64,000 nt of DNA. Source: Vibrio crassostreae (lineage in GTDB: Bacteria > Pseudomonadota > Gammaproteobacteria > Enterobacterales > Vibrionaceae). The notes beneath the pieces are model-generated. The model was not told where the DNA came from, searched no databases, and saw nothing but the letters and a program-made list of their open reading frames with translations. The DNA lies in NCBI RefSeq assembly GCF_024347415.1, contig NZ_AP025477.1:930001-994000 (forward strand). Reading direction: 5' to 3'. The position numbers were made by a program, and so were the translations under genes. Numbering within the stretch: the stretch's first letter is position 1; every line of letters begins with the position of its first letter. Below are positions 1-7,908 of the stretch, one piece after another.

Positions 1-441
1 TTTAAACACTTCAACTTGCTGAATCGCAATAGGGTCTATTTGAGGTTGTAAGTTCCAACCAGTAAGGAACGGAAGTACCAAACCATCGTAGTAGCTTTGG
101 TTATTACTAAAGCCACGAATCGAGAACGTATCGTACATCGTTACTGATGCGCCCTTCTGCTCGGTTACAACACCCGGCGCGTATCTAAGCGCTTGGTTGA
201 GGGACTTCACACCTCGTTGCTCTAACTGTTCTTCATCAATAACGGTAATACCTTGAGGCGTTTCTTCTGGCTCAAGTGCCGACTTAGTCGCGGTATTACG
301 ATAGGCTTTACCCATAATCGTAACAGTTTCTACATTCGAATCTGCTGCTGTAGCTGTCTCTTCCGCCAAGGCTTGCGCTGAAAATGCAGTGAGCAACGCC
401 ACTGCTAGTGATGAATACTTAAAACGAGTGTGAGTGGTCAT
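1..441 (-). CDS. TonB-dependent siderophore receptor, N-terminal part (runs off the window)
   Basis: This is an outer-membrane gated channel for a ferric siderophore, and only its first 147 codons are in the window. The translation opens with a Sec signal peptide (hydrophobic stretch ending ALA) and a TonB-box-like segment ETVTIMG near residue 37. It continues into a plug domain with QGITVID, LNQALRYAPGV and FSIRGF, which are typical of TonB-dependent siderophore receptors. The start ATG (439-441) sits just downstream of a candidate Fur box. An AraC regulator, an FhuF-like reductase and an FhuC-type ATPase lie next to it, which supports a role in siderophore import. The substrate cannot be told from the plug alone. 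Family assignment is confident. Confidence 0.9.
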   Translation of the reverse strand, partial: MTTHTRFKYSSLAVALLTAFSAQALAEETATAADSNVETVTIMGKAYRNTATKSALEPEETPQGITVIDEEQLEQRGVKSLNQALRYAPGVVTEQKGASVTMYDTFSIRGFSNNQSYYDGLVLPFLTGWNLQPQIDPIAIQQVEVFK

Positions 442-472
442 GATTCCCTCGGTGCCAATGCTTAATATAAAT

Positions 473-491
473 AATAATAAATCTCATTTGC
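473..491 (-). promoter_or_regulatory. Candidate Fur box of the TonB receptor gene
   Basis: Read on the minus strand, the 19 bases match the Fur hexamer consensus at about 13 of 19 positions (GCAAAT GAGATT TATTATT). They lie about 30 bases upstream of the receptor start. Iron repression of such receptors is established for the family. The site itself is inference. Confidence 0.5.
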
Positions 492-647
492 ATTGTATGT
501 ATCTATGAATGGGATAATTAACAATTTGGTGCAAACTCACAAAGAACTTGGCCTATTTTCAATGGAATCAGGTCAATTGCTGATTAAAAGCACAATTTAC
601 CTTATCAGTAGCAAGGCTTTGCTAGGAAGGGAATGACGAGGATATGA

Positions 648-1562
648 CTACGATTTAATAATAGGAACCCAATACTCCATCTCAGCGTCAGAGGCGTGAG
701 CTTGATAGCCAAATGGGTACACTTCGAGTTCATAGCCATCGACACCGCGATAACCCGAACTCGGTAACCAATTAAGAACAAACCAACTCAAGGTATATCG
801 CAGGTTCTCTATAGGCCCGCAATGCTTCACCACGGCATAGGTTTGCTTGGGGATAGTCAGCACTTTTAACTTTTCAGAAATTAGACTTGGTAGTTGCGGA
901 ATTGAAACTTCGTCATCAAGCTCGACACCTGCCCAATAATGAATGTTAGTCCCGTCGAAGCATGACTGAGTGAGATCGATAACACCAATAAACTGCAGTG
1001 CGTTGTCATCGGGCAAACTCACCTCACTTTCCAAGCGTGACCATAACTGAGGGACTTTTTGTGCAAAATCTTGCGTCAGCGAAAACAAGCCGCTGATTTC
1101 TGATGTTATGCCTTTAACAAGGAAAGACTCTCTTTCGTCAATACGAACTTCAACAAAACTCAGAGCGCCTTTTTCTTCTGCGCTGACAGTTTCAGACACT
1201 TGTATCGGCTTTCTTAGCCCTACTCTTTTGCCCGCTTTTCTATATTGGCTTGGGCTTGCCCCAAACATCTGTTTAAACGAACGACTAAAGCTAATCTCTG
1301 AATTGAACCCAAGACCAAGTGCAACATCAATGACACGCTCTTTCCCATCAAGCAACTCTTCAGCCGCCTGACTTAACTTTAGTTCTCTCACATAGTTGGC
1401 CACAGTAAGCCCTGTTTCCGCTTGAAACACTCTTTGCAGTTGCCAGCGAGACCAACAGCTCTGTTTCGCAATATCTTCTAGCGATAGTGCCGAACTAAGG
1501 TTCGCATGGATATAAGCCAATACGCGGCTGATACGGTCAAATGCAGGAGTGTTCATAGTCAC
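648..1562 (-). CDS. AraC-family regulator with GyrI-like effector domain
   Basis: Transcription regulator of 304 residues. An AraC/XylS double helix-turn-helix occupies about residues 9-108; the second helix region reads VALGLGFNSEISFSRSFKQ and ends in the usual SPSQYRK. A GyrI-like (Rob/SbmA-type) small-molecule-binding domain fills about 135-300. This N-terminal HTH plus C-terminal GyrI order is a common subfamily that senses cationic or lipophilic compounds. It is transcribed in the same direction as the TonB receptor gene, upstream of it, and divergently from the ferric reductase gene. It may therefore control the iron cluster, but nothing in the sequence shows its target. The start ATG at 1560-1562 gives MTMNTPAF. 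Confidence 0.88.
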   Translation of the reverse strand: MTMNTPAFDRISRVLAYIHANLSSALSLEDIAKQSCWSRWQLQRVFQAETGLTVANYVRELKLSQAAEELLDGKERVIDVALGLGFNSEISFSRSFKQMFGASPSQYRKAGKRVGLRKPIQVSETVSAEEKGALSFVEVRIDERESFLVKGITSEISGLFSLTQDFAQKVPQLWSRLESEVSLPDDNALQFIGVIDLTQSCFDGTNIHYWAGVELDDEVSIPQLPSLISEKLKVLTIPKQTYAVVKHCGPIENLRYTLSWFVLNWLPSSGYRGVDGYELEVYPFGYQAHASDAEMEYWVPIIKS

Positions 1563-1740
1563 GCTTTTATAATCTCGATAGTGGTAACAATTAAGTCTAT
1601 ACAGGAATACTTTTTAACATTTAAAGCGACTTTTATCACTTAATAATGGCCAAGGCGCATTCAATTTATAAATTTTTCAAACCAAGAGTTCTCTGAAGAG
1701 ATGCACCATTTTGTATGGTTATCGTCAATGAGGTTCGCTA

Positions 1741-1764
1741 TGATAACGCAACTGATTCTCATTT
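1741..1764 (+). promoter_or_regulatory. Weak candidate Fur box before the ferric reductase gene
   Basis: The stretch contains GATAAC and GATTCTCATTT, an imperfect Fur-like array of about 11 of 19 consensus matches, ending 12 bases before the start codon. The neighbouring gene function makes iron control plausible. The match alone is weak. Confidence 0.3.
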
Positions 1765-1775
1765 AATGGTTTAAA

Positions 1776-2537
1776 ATGCTTTCCCAGCTGCACAATATTG
1801 CCACTCGTCGCAGAGCCCCCTCCCTGCACCAGAAAATCTTCGCTTACTCAAAACAAATAACGCCTTATCTAAGTGGAAGTTATGGCTCTCTGAGCAGCAA
1901 AAGCATCGCAATGACAAACGATAAGAGCCATATCGAGATCAAACGCGTTTACGATGGCTTAGCGGAAAATCATTCTGAAGCAGGAAAAGCGTATTGGTTG
2001 ACGCGAACTTGGGATCTAGTTTGCTGGCAGCCTATCTATGTGACCTTCGTATCTATCTACGGCCTTCACTCATTGCCAGATATCAAGAATATCGGTCAGT
2101 TTAGGTACAAAGAGTTTGTGACAGGGTATCGCTTCTTCAATGGTGACCATCAACACGGTTCACCTGAGGAGTTGATACCTAAAGCTGGCGAAGCCATACT
2201 TGCACTCACTGAGTTTTATCGCAGCCAAATAAGTGAATGGACACGCATCCGCCCTGGTTTTACTAACCATTTGCTGGCGGATCTACTGTTAGGCAGTTTG
2301 ATCAAATTGCAGCAGCATGAACCGAGCCTGACCAACGACTACATCACAGCACAAGCTAAGCTTTGGTTAGAAGCATGCCAATTACCTGAAAGTCACTTAG
2401 ACAGCCTCAAGGTCGATGCCGATTCAGGAATGCTTAAACTGATTAGAGTCAGCTGTTGCTTAGTTTACAAATGCGATTCGGGAAAGTATTGCGACGATTG
2501 CCCTAGACACCCTGACAACAAAAAACTGGCTCAATAA
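1776..2537 (+). CDS. FhuF-like siderophore ferric iron reductase
   Basis: Cytoplasmic reductase of 253 residues that would release iron from imported ferric siderophores. The C-terminus carries the hallmark 2Fe-2S ligands, CC-x(10)-C-x(2)-C, in VSCCLVYKCDSGKYCDDCP (about residues 227-245). The body resembles the Vibrio branch of siderophore ferric reductases rather than E. coli FhuF itself. It is followed after 76 bases by an FhuC-type ATPase gene in the same direction, consistent with one iron-uptake unit. No strong Shine-Dalgarno sequence precedes 1776. A later ATG at 1911 (MTNDKSHIEI) is an alternative start that would drop 45 poorly conserved residues. Confidence 0.85.
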   Translation: MLSQLHNIATRRRAPSLHQKIFAYSKQITPYLSGSYGSLSSKSIAMTNDKSHIEIKRVYDGLAENHSEAGKAYWLTRTWDLVCWQPIYVTFVSIYGLHSLPDIKNIGQFRYKEFVTGYRFFNGDHQHGSPEELIPKAGEAILALTEFYRSQISEWTRIRPGFTNHLLADLLLGSLIKLQQHEPSLTNDYITAQAKLWLEACQLPESHLDSLKVDADSGMLKLIRVSCCLVYKCDSGKYCDDCPRHPDNKKLAQ

Positions 2538-2553
2538 CACCCTCTATTTTTAA

Positions 2554-2598
2554 AGACCAATAAAGTATGTTTGATTTCATTAAGCGTTTTATTGGTCT
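2554..2598. repeat. 11-bp inverted repeat between reductase and ATPase genes
   Basis: AGACCAATAAA (2554-2564) is repeated in perfect inverted form as TTTATTGGTCT (2588-2598) around a 23-base AT-rich spacer, directly before the fhuC-type gene. It could be an operator or an mRNA hairpin. No U-run follows, so a terminator is unlikely. Confidence 0.6.
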
Positions 2599-2613
2599 AA
2601 ACATAGGACTGAC

Positions 2614-3399
2614 ATGTTTCAGCTTTCAAACATCAAAATCGTTCGTGATAATAGAACCATTCTCTTAATTGAAGACCTTACGATTCCGACCAATGAACTC
2701 ACTGTTGTTCTTGGTCACAACGGTTCAGGTAAATCTACACTCGTTAATTTGCTATCAGGACAGATGTCACCGGATCATGGCAACGTTGAATTAGACGGCA
2801 CATCTCTTTCTTCATTAAAAAGCAAAGACTTGGCCAAAAAGATTGCATACTTACCGCAAAAACTTCCTGCTTCTGCTGGCTTAACCGTCGAAGAACTGGT
2901 TCGTTTAGGGCGCTTCCCATGGAGAGGCGCACTAGGTCGTTGGAATTCAGAAGATAAGTCGATCATCCAGCAAGCAATGGAAAGAACCGGTGTTACTGAA
3001 TTCTCACAAGCATTAGCAGATGATTTGTCTGGTGGTGAACGTCAACGTGCGTGGGTCTCTATGTTGCTGGCTCAACAGTCGCCGGTACTGATCCTTGATG
3101 AACCCACTTCAGCATTGGATGTACATCACCAATTCCAACTGATGGGTTTACTGTCTGAGCTGAACAAAAAGGAAGGCGTCGGTGTTATCGTGATTCTTCA
3201 CGACTTGAACCTTGCACTGCGCTACGCGACACACATCGTTGCTCTGAAGAAAGGTCAGATTGCCTTTGAAGGCAGCGCGGATAAGTTACTTGATGAACAA
3301 GCGCTATCGGCTTTGTATGAGTCCCCAATTCGACTTATCGATCATCCAGTTCCAGCTAAGACAGCTGCAAGCGAGAAGGTCGCCGTTGTTTGCGAGTAA
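2614..3399 (+). CDS. fhuC: Iron-siderophore ABC transporter ATP-binding protein (FhuC/FepC type)
   Basis: ATPase subunit (261 residues) of a type II importer for ferric siderophores. It shows Walker A GHNGSGKST (residues 34-42), a Q-loop in YLPQKLP, the signature LSGGERQRAW near 137 and Walker B VLILDEPTSALD near 155, followed by an H-loop in VILHDLNLAL. The length is normal for FhuC/FepC. Usually the periplasmic binding protein and permease genes (fhuD, fhuB) follow, but here the next gene is an unrelated sugar dehydrogenase. The partner subunits must lie elsewhere, perhaps to the left of this window beyond the receptor gene. The symbol reflects family only; the substrate is unknown. Confidence 0.88.
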   Translation: MFQLSNIKIVRDNRTILLIEDLTIPTNELTVVLGHNGSGKSTLVNLLSGQMSPDHGNVELDGTSLSSLKSKDLAKKIAYLPQKLPASAGLTVEELVRLGRFPWRGALGRWNSEDKSIIQQAMERTGVTEFSQALADDLSGGERQRAWVSMLLAQQSPVLILDEPTSALDVHHQFQLMGLLSELNKKEGVGVIVILHDLNLALRYATHIVALKKGQIAFEGSADKLLDEQALSALYESPIRLIDHPVPAKTAASEKVAVVCE

Positions 3400-3543
3400 C
3401 CCGAAGAATCAAAGTTAAGTGAATGAGGTACTCATTCTTTGGATAACTCACCAGCATAACGAGTGAAAACAGAGTAAATGTTTCCTTAAACTTAAATCAA
3501 CACAAGCTACACTAATACCACCTCATGAAATCAAGAGACTTCA

Positions 3544-4635
3544 ATGAACACTTATCACCGCATTCTATGCTCTGCTTTGGCACTTGTTGTGTCCGGTCCT
3601 ATTGCCTCAACGGCGGCCTTCGCCTGGCAAGCCGAGAAGATCACCGACGGACTCGTGATCCCTTGGGGACTGGCTTATGTCAACGATAAGTCCATGTTAG
3701 TCACAGAGAAAGCAGGCGTCATTAAACATGTCGATTTAAAAACAGGCGATCAAAACACACTGTTCAGGCTGCCCAATGTATGGGCGAAAGGCCAAGGTGG
3801 ATTATTGGATATCGCACTCTCCCCTTTTGAAAACGGAAAGTTTTACGTCACTTACAGTAAAGGCGTCGATGGTGAAGGCGTAACGACACTGGCTTCTGCT
3901 AATTACAGCAATAATGAAGTCACCCATTGGACAGACGTGTTTGTATCTAAATCCAGAACGGACACAGGACGTCACTTTGGTAGCCGTATCACCTTTGATG
4001 ATAGCCACCTGTATTTTTCAATCGGTGATCGAGGTGATCGAGACAACGGCCAAGACACTATGACTCACGCCGGATCAATATTACGACTGAATGCCGATGG
4101 AAGCACGCCAAGCGACAACCCTTTCATAAATAACGACAAGGTTCTCGACGAGATTTGGAGTTTCGGTCACCGCAACCCGCAAGGGCTTTTCTATGATTTC
4201 CCAAGTCAAAAGCTTTGGTCTATAGAACACGGTCCGCGTGGCGGTGATGAAATCAACTTAATAAAAGCAGGAGCTAACTACGGATGGCCAGTCACATCAC
4301 ACGGTAAGGAGTATTGGGGCCCTATCAGCGTTGGCGAATCTGAAACCAAAGAAGGCATAGAAGCGCCTAAAAAGGTCTATGTTCCTTCAATCGCTCCGGG
4401 CAGTTTGATCGTCTACCAAGGTAACAAGTACCCAGAATTACAAGGCAAGCTGTTGGCAGGGGCACTAAAACTTACCCACATCAATATCGTCACAGTTAAC
4501 GGGCAAGGTGAGGCAATCGAGGAAGAACGCATTTTAGAGGACTTAGGCGAAAGGATAAGAGACATCGAAACTTCACCAAACGGAGACATCTTCTTCAGCA
4601 CCGATAATGGTAATCTATACCGCTTGAAAAAGTAG
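3544..4635 (+). CDS. Periplasmic PQQ-dependent sugar dehydrogenase (YliI/Asd type)
   Basis: Secreted six-bladed beta-propeller enzyme of 363 residues in the soluble glucose/sorbosone dehydrogenase family, expected to oxidise aldose sugars with pyrroloquinoline quinone. A signal peptide ends around ASTAAFA (residues 21-27). Family motifs are visible: IPWGLAY near 39, GGLLDIAL near 86, the catalytic-His region RHFGSRI near 142, IWSFGHRNPQGL near 204-215 and EHGPRGGDEINL near 228-239. It stands alone with its own promoter gap and terminator. No PQQ synthesis genes are seen in the window, so cofactor could be scavenged. A Fur-like site lies just past the stop codon. Confidence 0.88.
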   Translation: MNTYHRILCSALALVVSGPIASTAAFAWQAEKITDGLVIPWGLAYVNDKSMLVTEKAGVIKHVDLKTGDQNTLFRLPNVWAKGQGGLLDIALSPFENGKFYVTYSKGVDGEGVTTLASANYSNNEVTHWTDVFVSKSRTDTGRHFGSRITFDDSHLYFSIGDRGDRDNGQDTMTHAGSILRLNADGSTPSDNPFINNDKVLDEIWSFGHRNPQGLFYDFPSQKLWSIEHGPRGGDEINLIKAGANYGWPVTSHGKEYWGPISVGESETKEGIEAPKKVYVPSIAPGSLIVYQGNKYPELQGKLLAGALKLTHINIVTVNGQGEAIEEERILEDLGERIRDIETSPNGDIFFSTDNGNLYRLKK

Positions 4636-4664
4636 TGGCGACACCGATACAAACAGACGATATT

Positions 4665-4679
4665 TGATAATGATTATTA
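4665..4679. promoter_or_regulatory. Strong Fur-box-like palindrome with no adjacent iron gene
   Basis: TGATAAT-G-ATTATTA matches the 7-1-7 Fur consensus TGATAAT-N-ATTATCA at 13 of 14 specified positions. It lies 30 bases after the sugar dehydrogenase stop codon and just ahead of a terminator hairpin, so its target is not obvious. Confidence 0.55.
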
Positions 4680-4684
4680 TAAAT

Positions 4685-4730
4685 AAAGCCGTTAAATACA
4701 GGCCCTCAAGTCAATTTAACGGCTTTCTTG
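4685..4730 (+). terminator. Rho-independent terminator of the sugar dehydrogenase gene
   Basis: A 13-bp perfect stem (AAAGCCGTTAAAT, 4685-4697, with ATTTAACGGCTTT, 4714-4726) is followed by a short T-rich stretch. Confidence 0.8.
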
Positions 4731-5081
4731 TCACAAAGTAGAATGTGCCAAAACAGTGCAACCACTCTAATTTTGTCATCAAATTCACCTAGGTTTTTCA
4801 CAAAAACGACAAGAAATCACCATACAACTGTAACTCCATGATATTTAAGGAATGCAAAGTTTGACTACCCCCAAGTTTCTGCAACCTTTCACTATGGATT
4901 CGATTGACTATCCCCTGATTTGATTTAGACTCCATTTCGGCTAGAAAGAAAGTTCTTTGTATATAAACATTTCGTTGGATTACTAGTAACCCCGTTGTGT
5001 TGTACGCAATAGCAATAAACTTTTCCACGCTATCAGTGCCACAATTGGCTCACTATAAAAATTAATTTTAGGGATAACATC

Positions 5082-5291
5082 ATGTCTAACACAGTTACTG
5101 GTACAGTAAAATGGTTCAACGAAACTAAAGGCTTCGGTTTCATTCAACAAGAAAACGGTCCAGACGTATTCGCACACTTCTCTGCAATCACTGGCGAAGG
5201 TTTCAAAACTCTTGCTGAAGGCCAAAAAGTTGAGTTCGTAGTATCTCAAGGTCAAAAAGGCCCACAAGCTGACAGCATCAAAGTACTTTAA
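5082..5291 (+). CDS. cspA: CspA-family cold-shock protein
   Basis: Single cold-shock domain protein of 69 residues: a five-stranded OB-fold RNA/ssDNA chaperone. RNP1 is seen as KGFGFIQ (residues 16-22) and RNP2 as VFAHFS (29-34). The N-terminus [14 protein letters not shown] and the length match the CspA group. A good ribosome-binding site (TAGGGATAA) precedes the ATG. The roughly 350-base gap upstream suggests a long temperature-sensitive leader, as in E. coli cspA. A strong terminator follows. Whether it is cold-induced or constitutive cannot be judged from the sequence. Confidence 0.95.
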   Translation: MSNTVTGTVKWFNETKGFGFIQQENGPDVFAHFSAITGEGFKTLAEGQKVEFVVSQGQKGPQADSIKVL

Positions 5292-5313
5292 TTTAGTATT
5301 TTAAAGCTTTCTA

Positions 5314-5345
5314 AAAATAGCCAGCCTCTGCTGGCTATTTTTTTA
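5314..5345 (+). terminator. Rho-independent terminator of the cold-shock gene
   Basis: The stem AAAATAGCCAGC/GCTGGCTATTTT (5315-5326 with 5331-5342) has a 4-base loop and is followed by Ts. Confidence 0.92.
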
Positions 5346-5408
5346 CCCGCTATTCAGAGATTTAAGGTAATATTCCCCTTCACTATTTCTACCTAAGACA
5401 CCCTCTCA

Positions 5409-5948
5409 ATGGCTCTTAAACCGACAATCTATAAGTTTCGTATCTCTTTAACTGATATGAATCGCGACTATTACGACTCTTTTAATCTAACGGTTGCACA
5501 ACACCCTTCGGAAACAGAACAGCGAATGATGGCTCGAATCATGGCTTTCTGTATCAATGCCTCTCCTGAACTTGAGTTCACCAAAGGGTTGTCTAGCATT
5601 GAAGAACCCGATTTATGGCAGAAGTCGTTAGATGATCAAATCCTAGAATGGGTTGATGTCGGCGAACCCGATCCAGAGCGTGTTAAGAAGGCAACTCGTC
5701 TATCGAAATCAGTTCGCGTATTCAGCTTCAACACTAAATCAAATGTTTGGTGGGAACAGAACAAAGGCAAATTCGGTTATCTAAAAGCTCAAATCGTTCG
5801 TCTAGACAACGATGGTATTGAGCAGCTTGCAGCGATGACACAACGCACGATGGATCTTTCTGTCATGCTGACAGGCAACTCTGCTTTCGTTAATAGCGAT
5901 ACACAATCAGCAGAAGTCACATGGGAAGAGCTGCAGAGTAATGACTGA
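5409..5948 (+). CDS. yaeQ: YaeQ family protein
   Basis: Protein of 179 residues matching the YaeQ family: it opens MALKPTIYKFRI and contains FNLTVAQHPSETEQRMMARIMAFC, with VDVGEPDPERVKKAT and a YLKAQIVRLD segment further on. YaeQ has a PD-(D/E)XK nuclease-like fold. E. coli YaeQ was once reported to compensate for loss of RfaH, but its biochemical role is not settled. The downstream gene overlaps its last 8 bases, so the two are probably translated together. Confidence 0.93.
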   Translation: MALKPTIYKFRISLTDMNRDYYDSFNLTVAQHPSETEQRMMARIMAFCINASPELEFTKGLSSIEEPDLWQKSLDDQILEWVDVGEPDPERVKKATRLSKSVRVFSFNTKSNVWWEQNKGKFGYLKAQIVRLDNDGIEQLAAMTQRTMDLSVMLTGNSAFVNSDTQSAEVTWEELQSND

Positions 5949-6540
5949 GCTTCCAACCAGTAATCAGCAAAAGCTTGAAGCAAACCAACAAGCTAAAACC
6001 AGACTTCACGTTTGTTTGAAGGAGTCTGGCTTAGACTCAGTAACTGCGATTGCGACAGGTTTTGAGAAAGAGCTAACGTCTTTTATTGACGAAAATCATG
6101 CCCTGTTTAAACACGCTTGCGAGAACAAACCGGACAACTCTGCACGTCAGACGTTGCTTGGTCTGCTAACTAAAGTACATATCGATGTAAGCTATCGCTT
6201 TGAAAGTAATAAAGAAGCGAATGAGGCGATGCAAAATGTATTCGATAATACAGTGGGCACTGAACATAGCGACAAGTTTCAAAACTCTAACGCCCAACAG
6301 TTAAAACTAGTCACGCATTTGTGGTTGTTCATTCAAGGACGACTAGGAATGGATTACAGCCTAGCCAATGATCATGCTGCTGCGACCGCAACATTACTGT
6401 CTCGCCTTTCGAGAAATACTGATGACGAGATTCGAGTCGAGTTCATGGGCAGCTTTTATGATGGCTTGAACCTCTATCAAGCTGAGAACAAACCATCAGG
6501 TTTTGTTCATCGCTTTAAGCGTTTGTTTAATCTTACTTAA
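5941..6540 (+). CDS. Conserved hypothetical protein coupled to yaeQ
   Basis: Soluble, largely helical protein of 199 residues with no signal peptide or membrane segment. I do not recognise a named domain. The start ATG lies inside the end of yaeQ (8-base overlap), which indicates translational coupling and a joint operon. Regions that look conserved by composition are the central LVTHLWLFIQGRLGMDYSLAND and the C-terminal EFMGSFYDGLNLYQ, followed by a basic tail RFKRLFNLT. Function is unknown. Confidence 0.75.
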   Translation: MTELPTSNQQKLEANQQAKTRLHVCLKESGLDSVTAIATGFEKELTSFIDENHALFKHACENKPDNSARQTLLGLLTKVHIDVSYRFESNKEANEAMQNVFDNTVGTEHSDKFQNSNAQQLKLVTHLWLFIQGRLGMDYSLANDHAAATATLLSRLSRNTDDEIRVEFMGSFYDGLNLYQAENKPSGFVHRFKRLFNLT

Positions 6541-6628
6541 GCATTCCACCAGCTGAAATCAATTTGCGCTTTGCACTGTGTAGAGCGCACCTATTTCCAA
6601 CCATTTTTCCCACTATTACCCCTGAACA

Positions 6629-6672
6629 TGAGATTCCCTACTACGCTCGTCCCTCGCTTTAGGGAAACGGGG
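6629..6672 (+). repeat. Small dispersed repeat, copy A
   Basis: It starts TGAGATTCCCTACTACGCTC and ends in AGGGAAACGGGG. It resembles, in opposite orientation, copy B at 6805-6848, so the two form large imperfect inverted ends. Units of this type (GAGATTCCC...GGGAATGACG) are scattered between genes in Vibrio genomes. Confidence 0.5.
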
Positions 6673-6804
6673 TATGTGCTCAAAACTTATTGAGTGCGTT
6701 TCACGTAGACACTTTCACCAGTATTCTCAAGATTCACCTGAATTAACTCGTCGAAATTCTCCGTCACCCTCAACATACTCTTGAATCAAATCCCCCAATA
6801 TTCT

Positions 6805-6848
6805 CCGTCATCCCCGAGAGGGAGGAACGACTGAGTCGGGGATCTCAT
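6805..6848 (-). repeat. Small dispersed repeat, copy B (inverted)
   Basis: It starts CCGTCATCCCCGAGAGGGAG and ends GAGTCGGGGATCTCAT, the inverted counterpart of copies A and C. It is internally palindromic (CCCCGA with TCGGGG). Confidence 0.5.
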
Positions 6849-6877
6849 ACAAAGTCATAAAACTGCGGAGACAAACA

Positions 6878-6914
6878 GATTCCTTACTCGCTCCTTCTTC
6901 ACTCTCGGTAATGA
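6878..6914 (+). repeat. Small dispersed repeat, degenerate copy C
   Basis: AGATTCCTTACTCGCTCC at the left and CTCGGTAATGAC at the right match the same unit as copies A and B, with several substitutions. Confidence 0.4.
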
Positions 6915-6953
6915 CAACATTCGCAGTCATGCAGTTAACTTTATTACTGGCAC

Positions 6954-6981
6954 AAAAAAGCCCCGCTGAGAGCGAGGCTTA
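6954..6981 (-). terminator. Rho-independent terminator of folE
   Basis: On the minus strand a 10-bp stem (AAGCCTCGCT with AGCGGGGCTT, one mismatch or wobble) with a 3-base loop is followed by TTTTTT. Confidence 0.85.
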
Positions 6982-7038
6982 GAATCTTGGTTGCCGATTT
7001 GCTGAGGCTAAATCGTACTCATCGAATCACGAAGCGAA

Positions 7039-7692
7039 TTAACGCAGGCCGTGTAAGAATTCGTGGCGCGTTGCTGGGTTTGATCTGAAGATACCACCCA
7101 ATGCTGTCGTTGTTGTTTCGCTAGTTGCGTCCATTACACCACGTGATTTCACGCAGTAGTGAACCGCATCCATGGTTACAGCAACATCATCGGTTTCTAA
7201 TAGCGTTTGCAATGCAACAAGGATCTGCTGTGTCATGCGCTCTTGAACTTGCGGGCGCTGAGCAAAGAATCGAACAATACGGTTAATCTTTGAAAGGCCG
7301 ATGATTTTCCCACGCGGGATATAAGCGACCGCTGTTTTACCATCAATCGTCACTAAGTGGTGCTCACAAGTACTGGTCACGGTAATATCTTTTACACGTA
7401 CCATCTCACGAACGCCCATCTTGTTTTCAATTACCGTAATTTTAGGGAAATTGGCGTAATCCAAACCAGAGAAAATTTCATCCACGTACATTTTAGCAAT
7501 ACGTTGTGGTGTTTCTTCCAAACTATCGTCTGTAAGATCAAGTTCAAGGAGAGTTAGAATCTCACGCATATGGTGTTCGATTCGTTCCTTTTTCTCTTCT
7601 CGGCTAACCTGATTAGGACGCATTGGTGTCTCTAATCCGCGGCTTGCTAGCGCATCTTTAACCAACTTCGCTGATTCGCTAAGACCTGACAT
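7039..7692 (-). CDS. folE: GTP cyclohydrolase I
   Basis: It converts GTP to 7,8-dihydroneopterin triphosphate, the first step of folate synthesis, as a cytosolic decamer. The protein has 217 residues, close to E. coli FolE. Zinc and catalytic residues are visible in TSTCEHHLV and [12 protein letters not shown], and the substrate loop in [17 protein letters not shown] chose the ATG at 7690-7692 ([11 protein letters not shown]) because AGGAAG precedes it. A start at 7764 would add 24 residues absent from the family. It is divergent from the molybdenum-cofactor genes moeA-moeB across about 215 bases. Confidence 0.96.
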   Translation of the reverse strand: MSGLSESAKLVKDALASRGLETPMRPNQVSREEKKERIEHHMREILTLLELDLTDDSLEETPQRIAKMYVDEIFSGLDYANFPKITVIENKMGVREMVRVKDITVTSTCEHHLVTIDGKTAVAYIPRGKIIGLSKINRIVRFFAQRPQVQERMTQQILVALQTLLETDDVAVTMDAVHYCVKSRGVMDATSETTTTALGGIFRSNPATRHEFLHGLR

Positions 7693-7908
7693 TGAACTTC
7701 CTCTTTTATTGCCCCTTCTGGATGGCAAACAAGGATACTCGTAATTTTGAATAAATACACCCATATTTTAAGGGAGGTCATTATTTACGGGGGTTAAACT
7801 ATGCTAAAGTGGCTGCAATTTCGTTGGTAAATAGTATTAATTTGATCATTATTGAATCACTGCTGCCAACCACCAAATCAAAATAATAACGACCAAAGGA
7901 TTTCAATT

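Larger units (their letters stand above)
4636..5081. other. Intergenic region: orphan Fur box, terminator, long leader of the cold-shock gene
   Basis: These 446 bases hold a near-perfect Fur box (4665-4679), a terminator hairpin (4685-4730) and then about 350 AT-rich bases before the cold-shock gene. That is long enough for the structured 5' leader typical of cspA-type mRNAs. No convincing protein gene is present on either strand. Confidence 0.6.
6541..7038. other. Intergenic region between convergent genes holding dispersed-repeat copies
   Basis: About 500 bases with no supportable gene. It contains three related GC-richer repeat units in both orientations, listed separately, and the folE terminator at its right end. 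Confidence 0.6.

Noticed and set aside
4798..5028. Minus-strand 76-residue frame in the cold-shock gene leader
   Set aside because: No ribosome-binding site, low-complexity composition, and it lies in the expected untranslated leader.
4730..5081. RyhB-type iron sRNA near the orphan Fur box
   Set aside because: The conserved RyhB core (GCACGACATTGCTCACATTG) was not found on either strand, so no sRNA is annotated.
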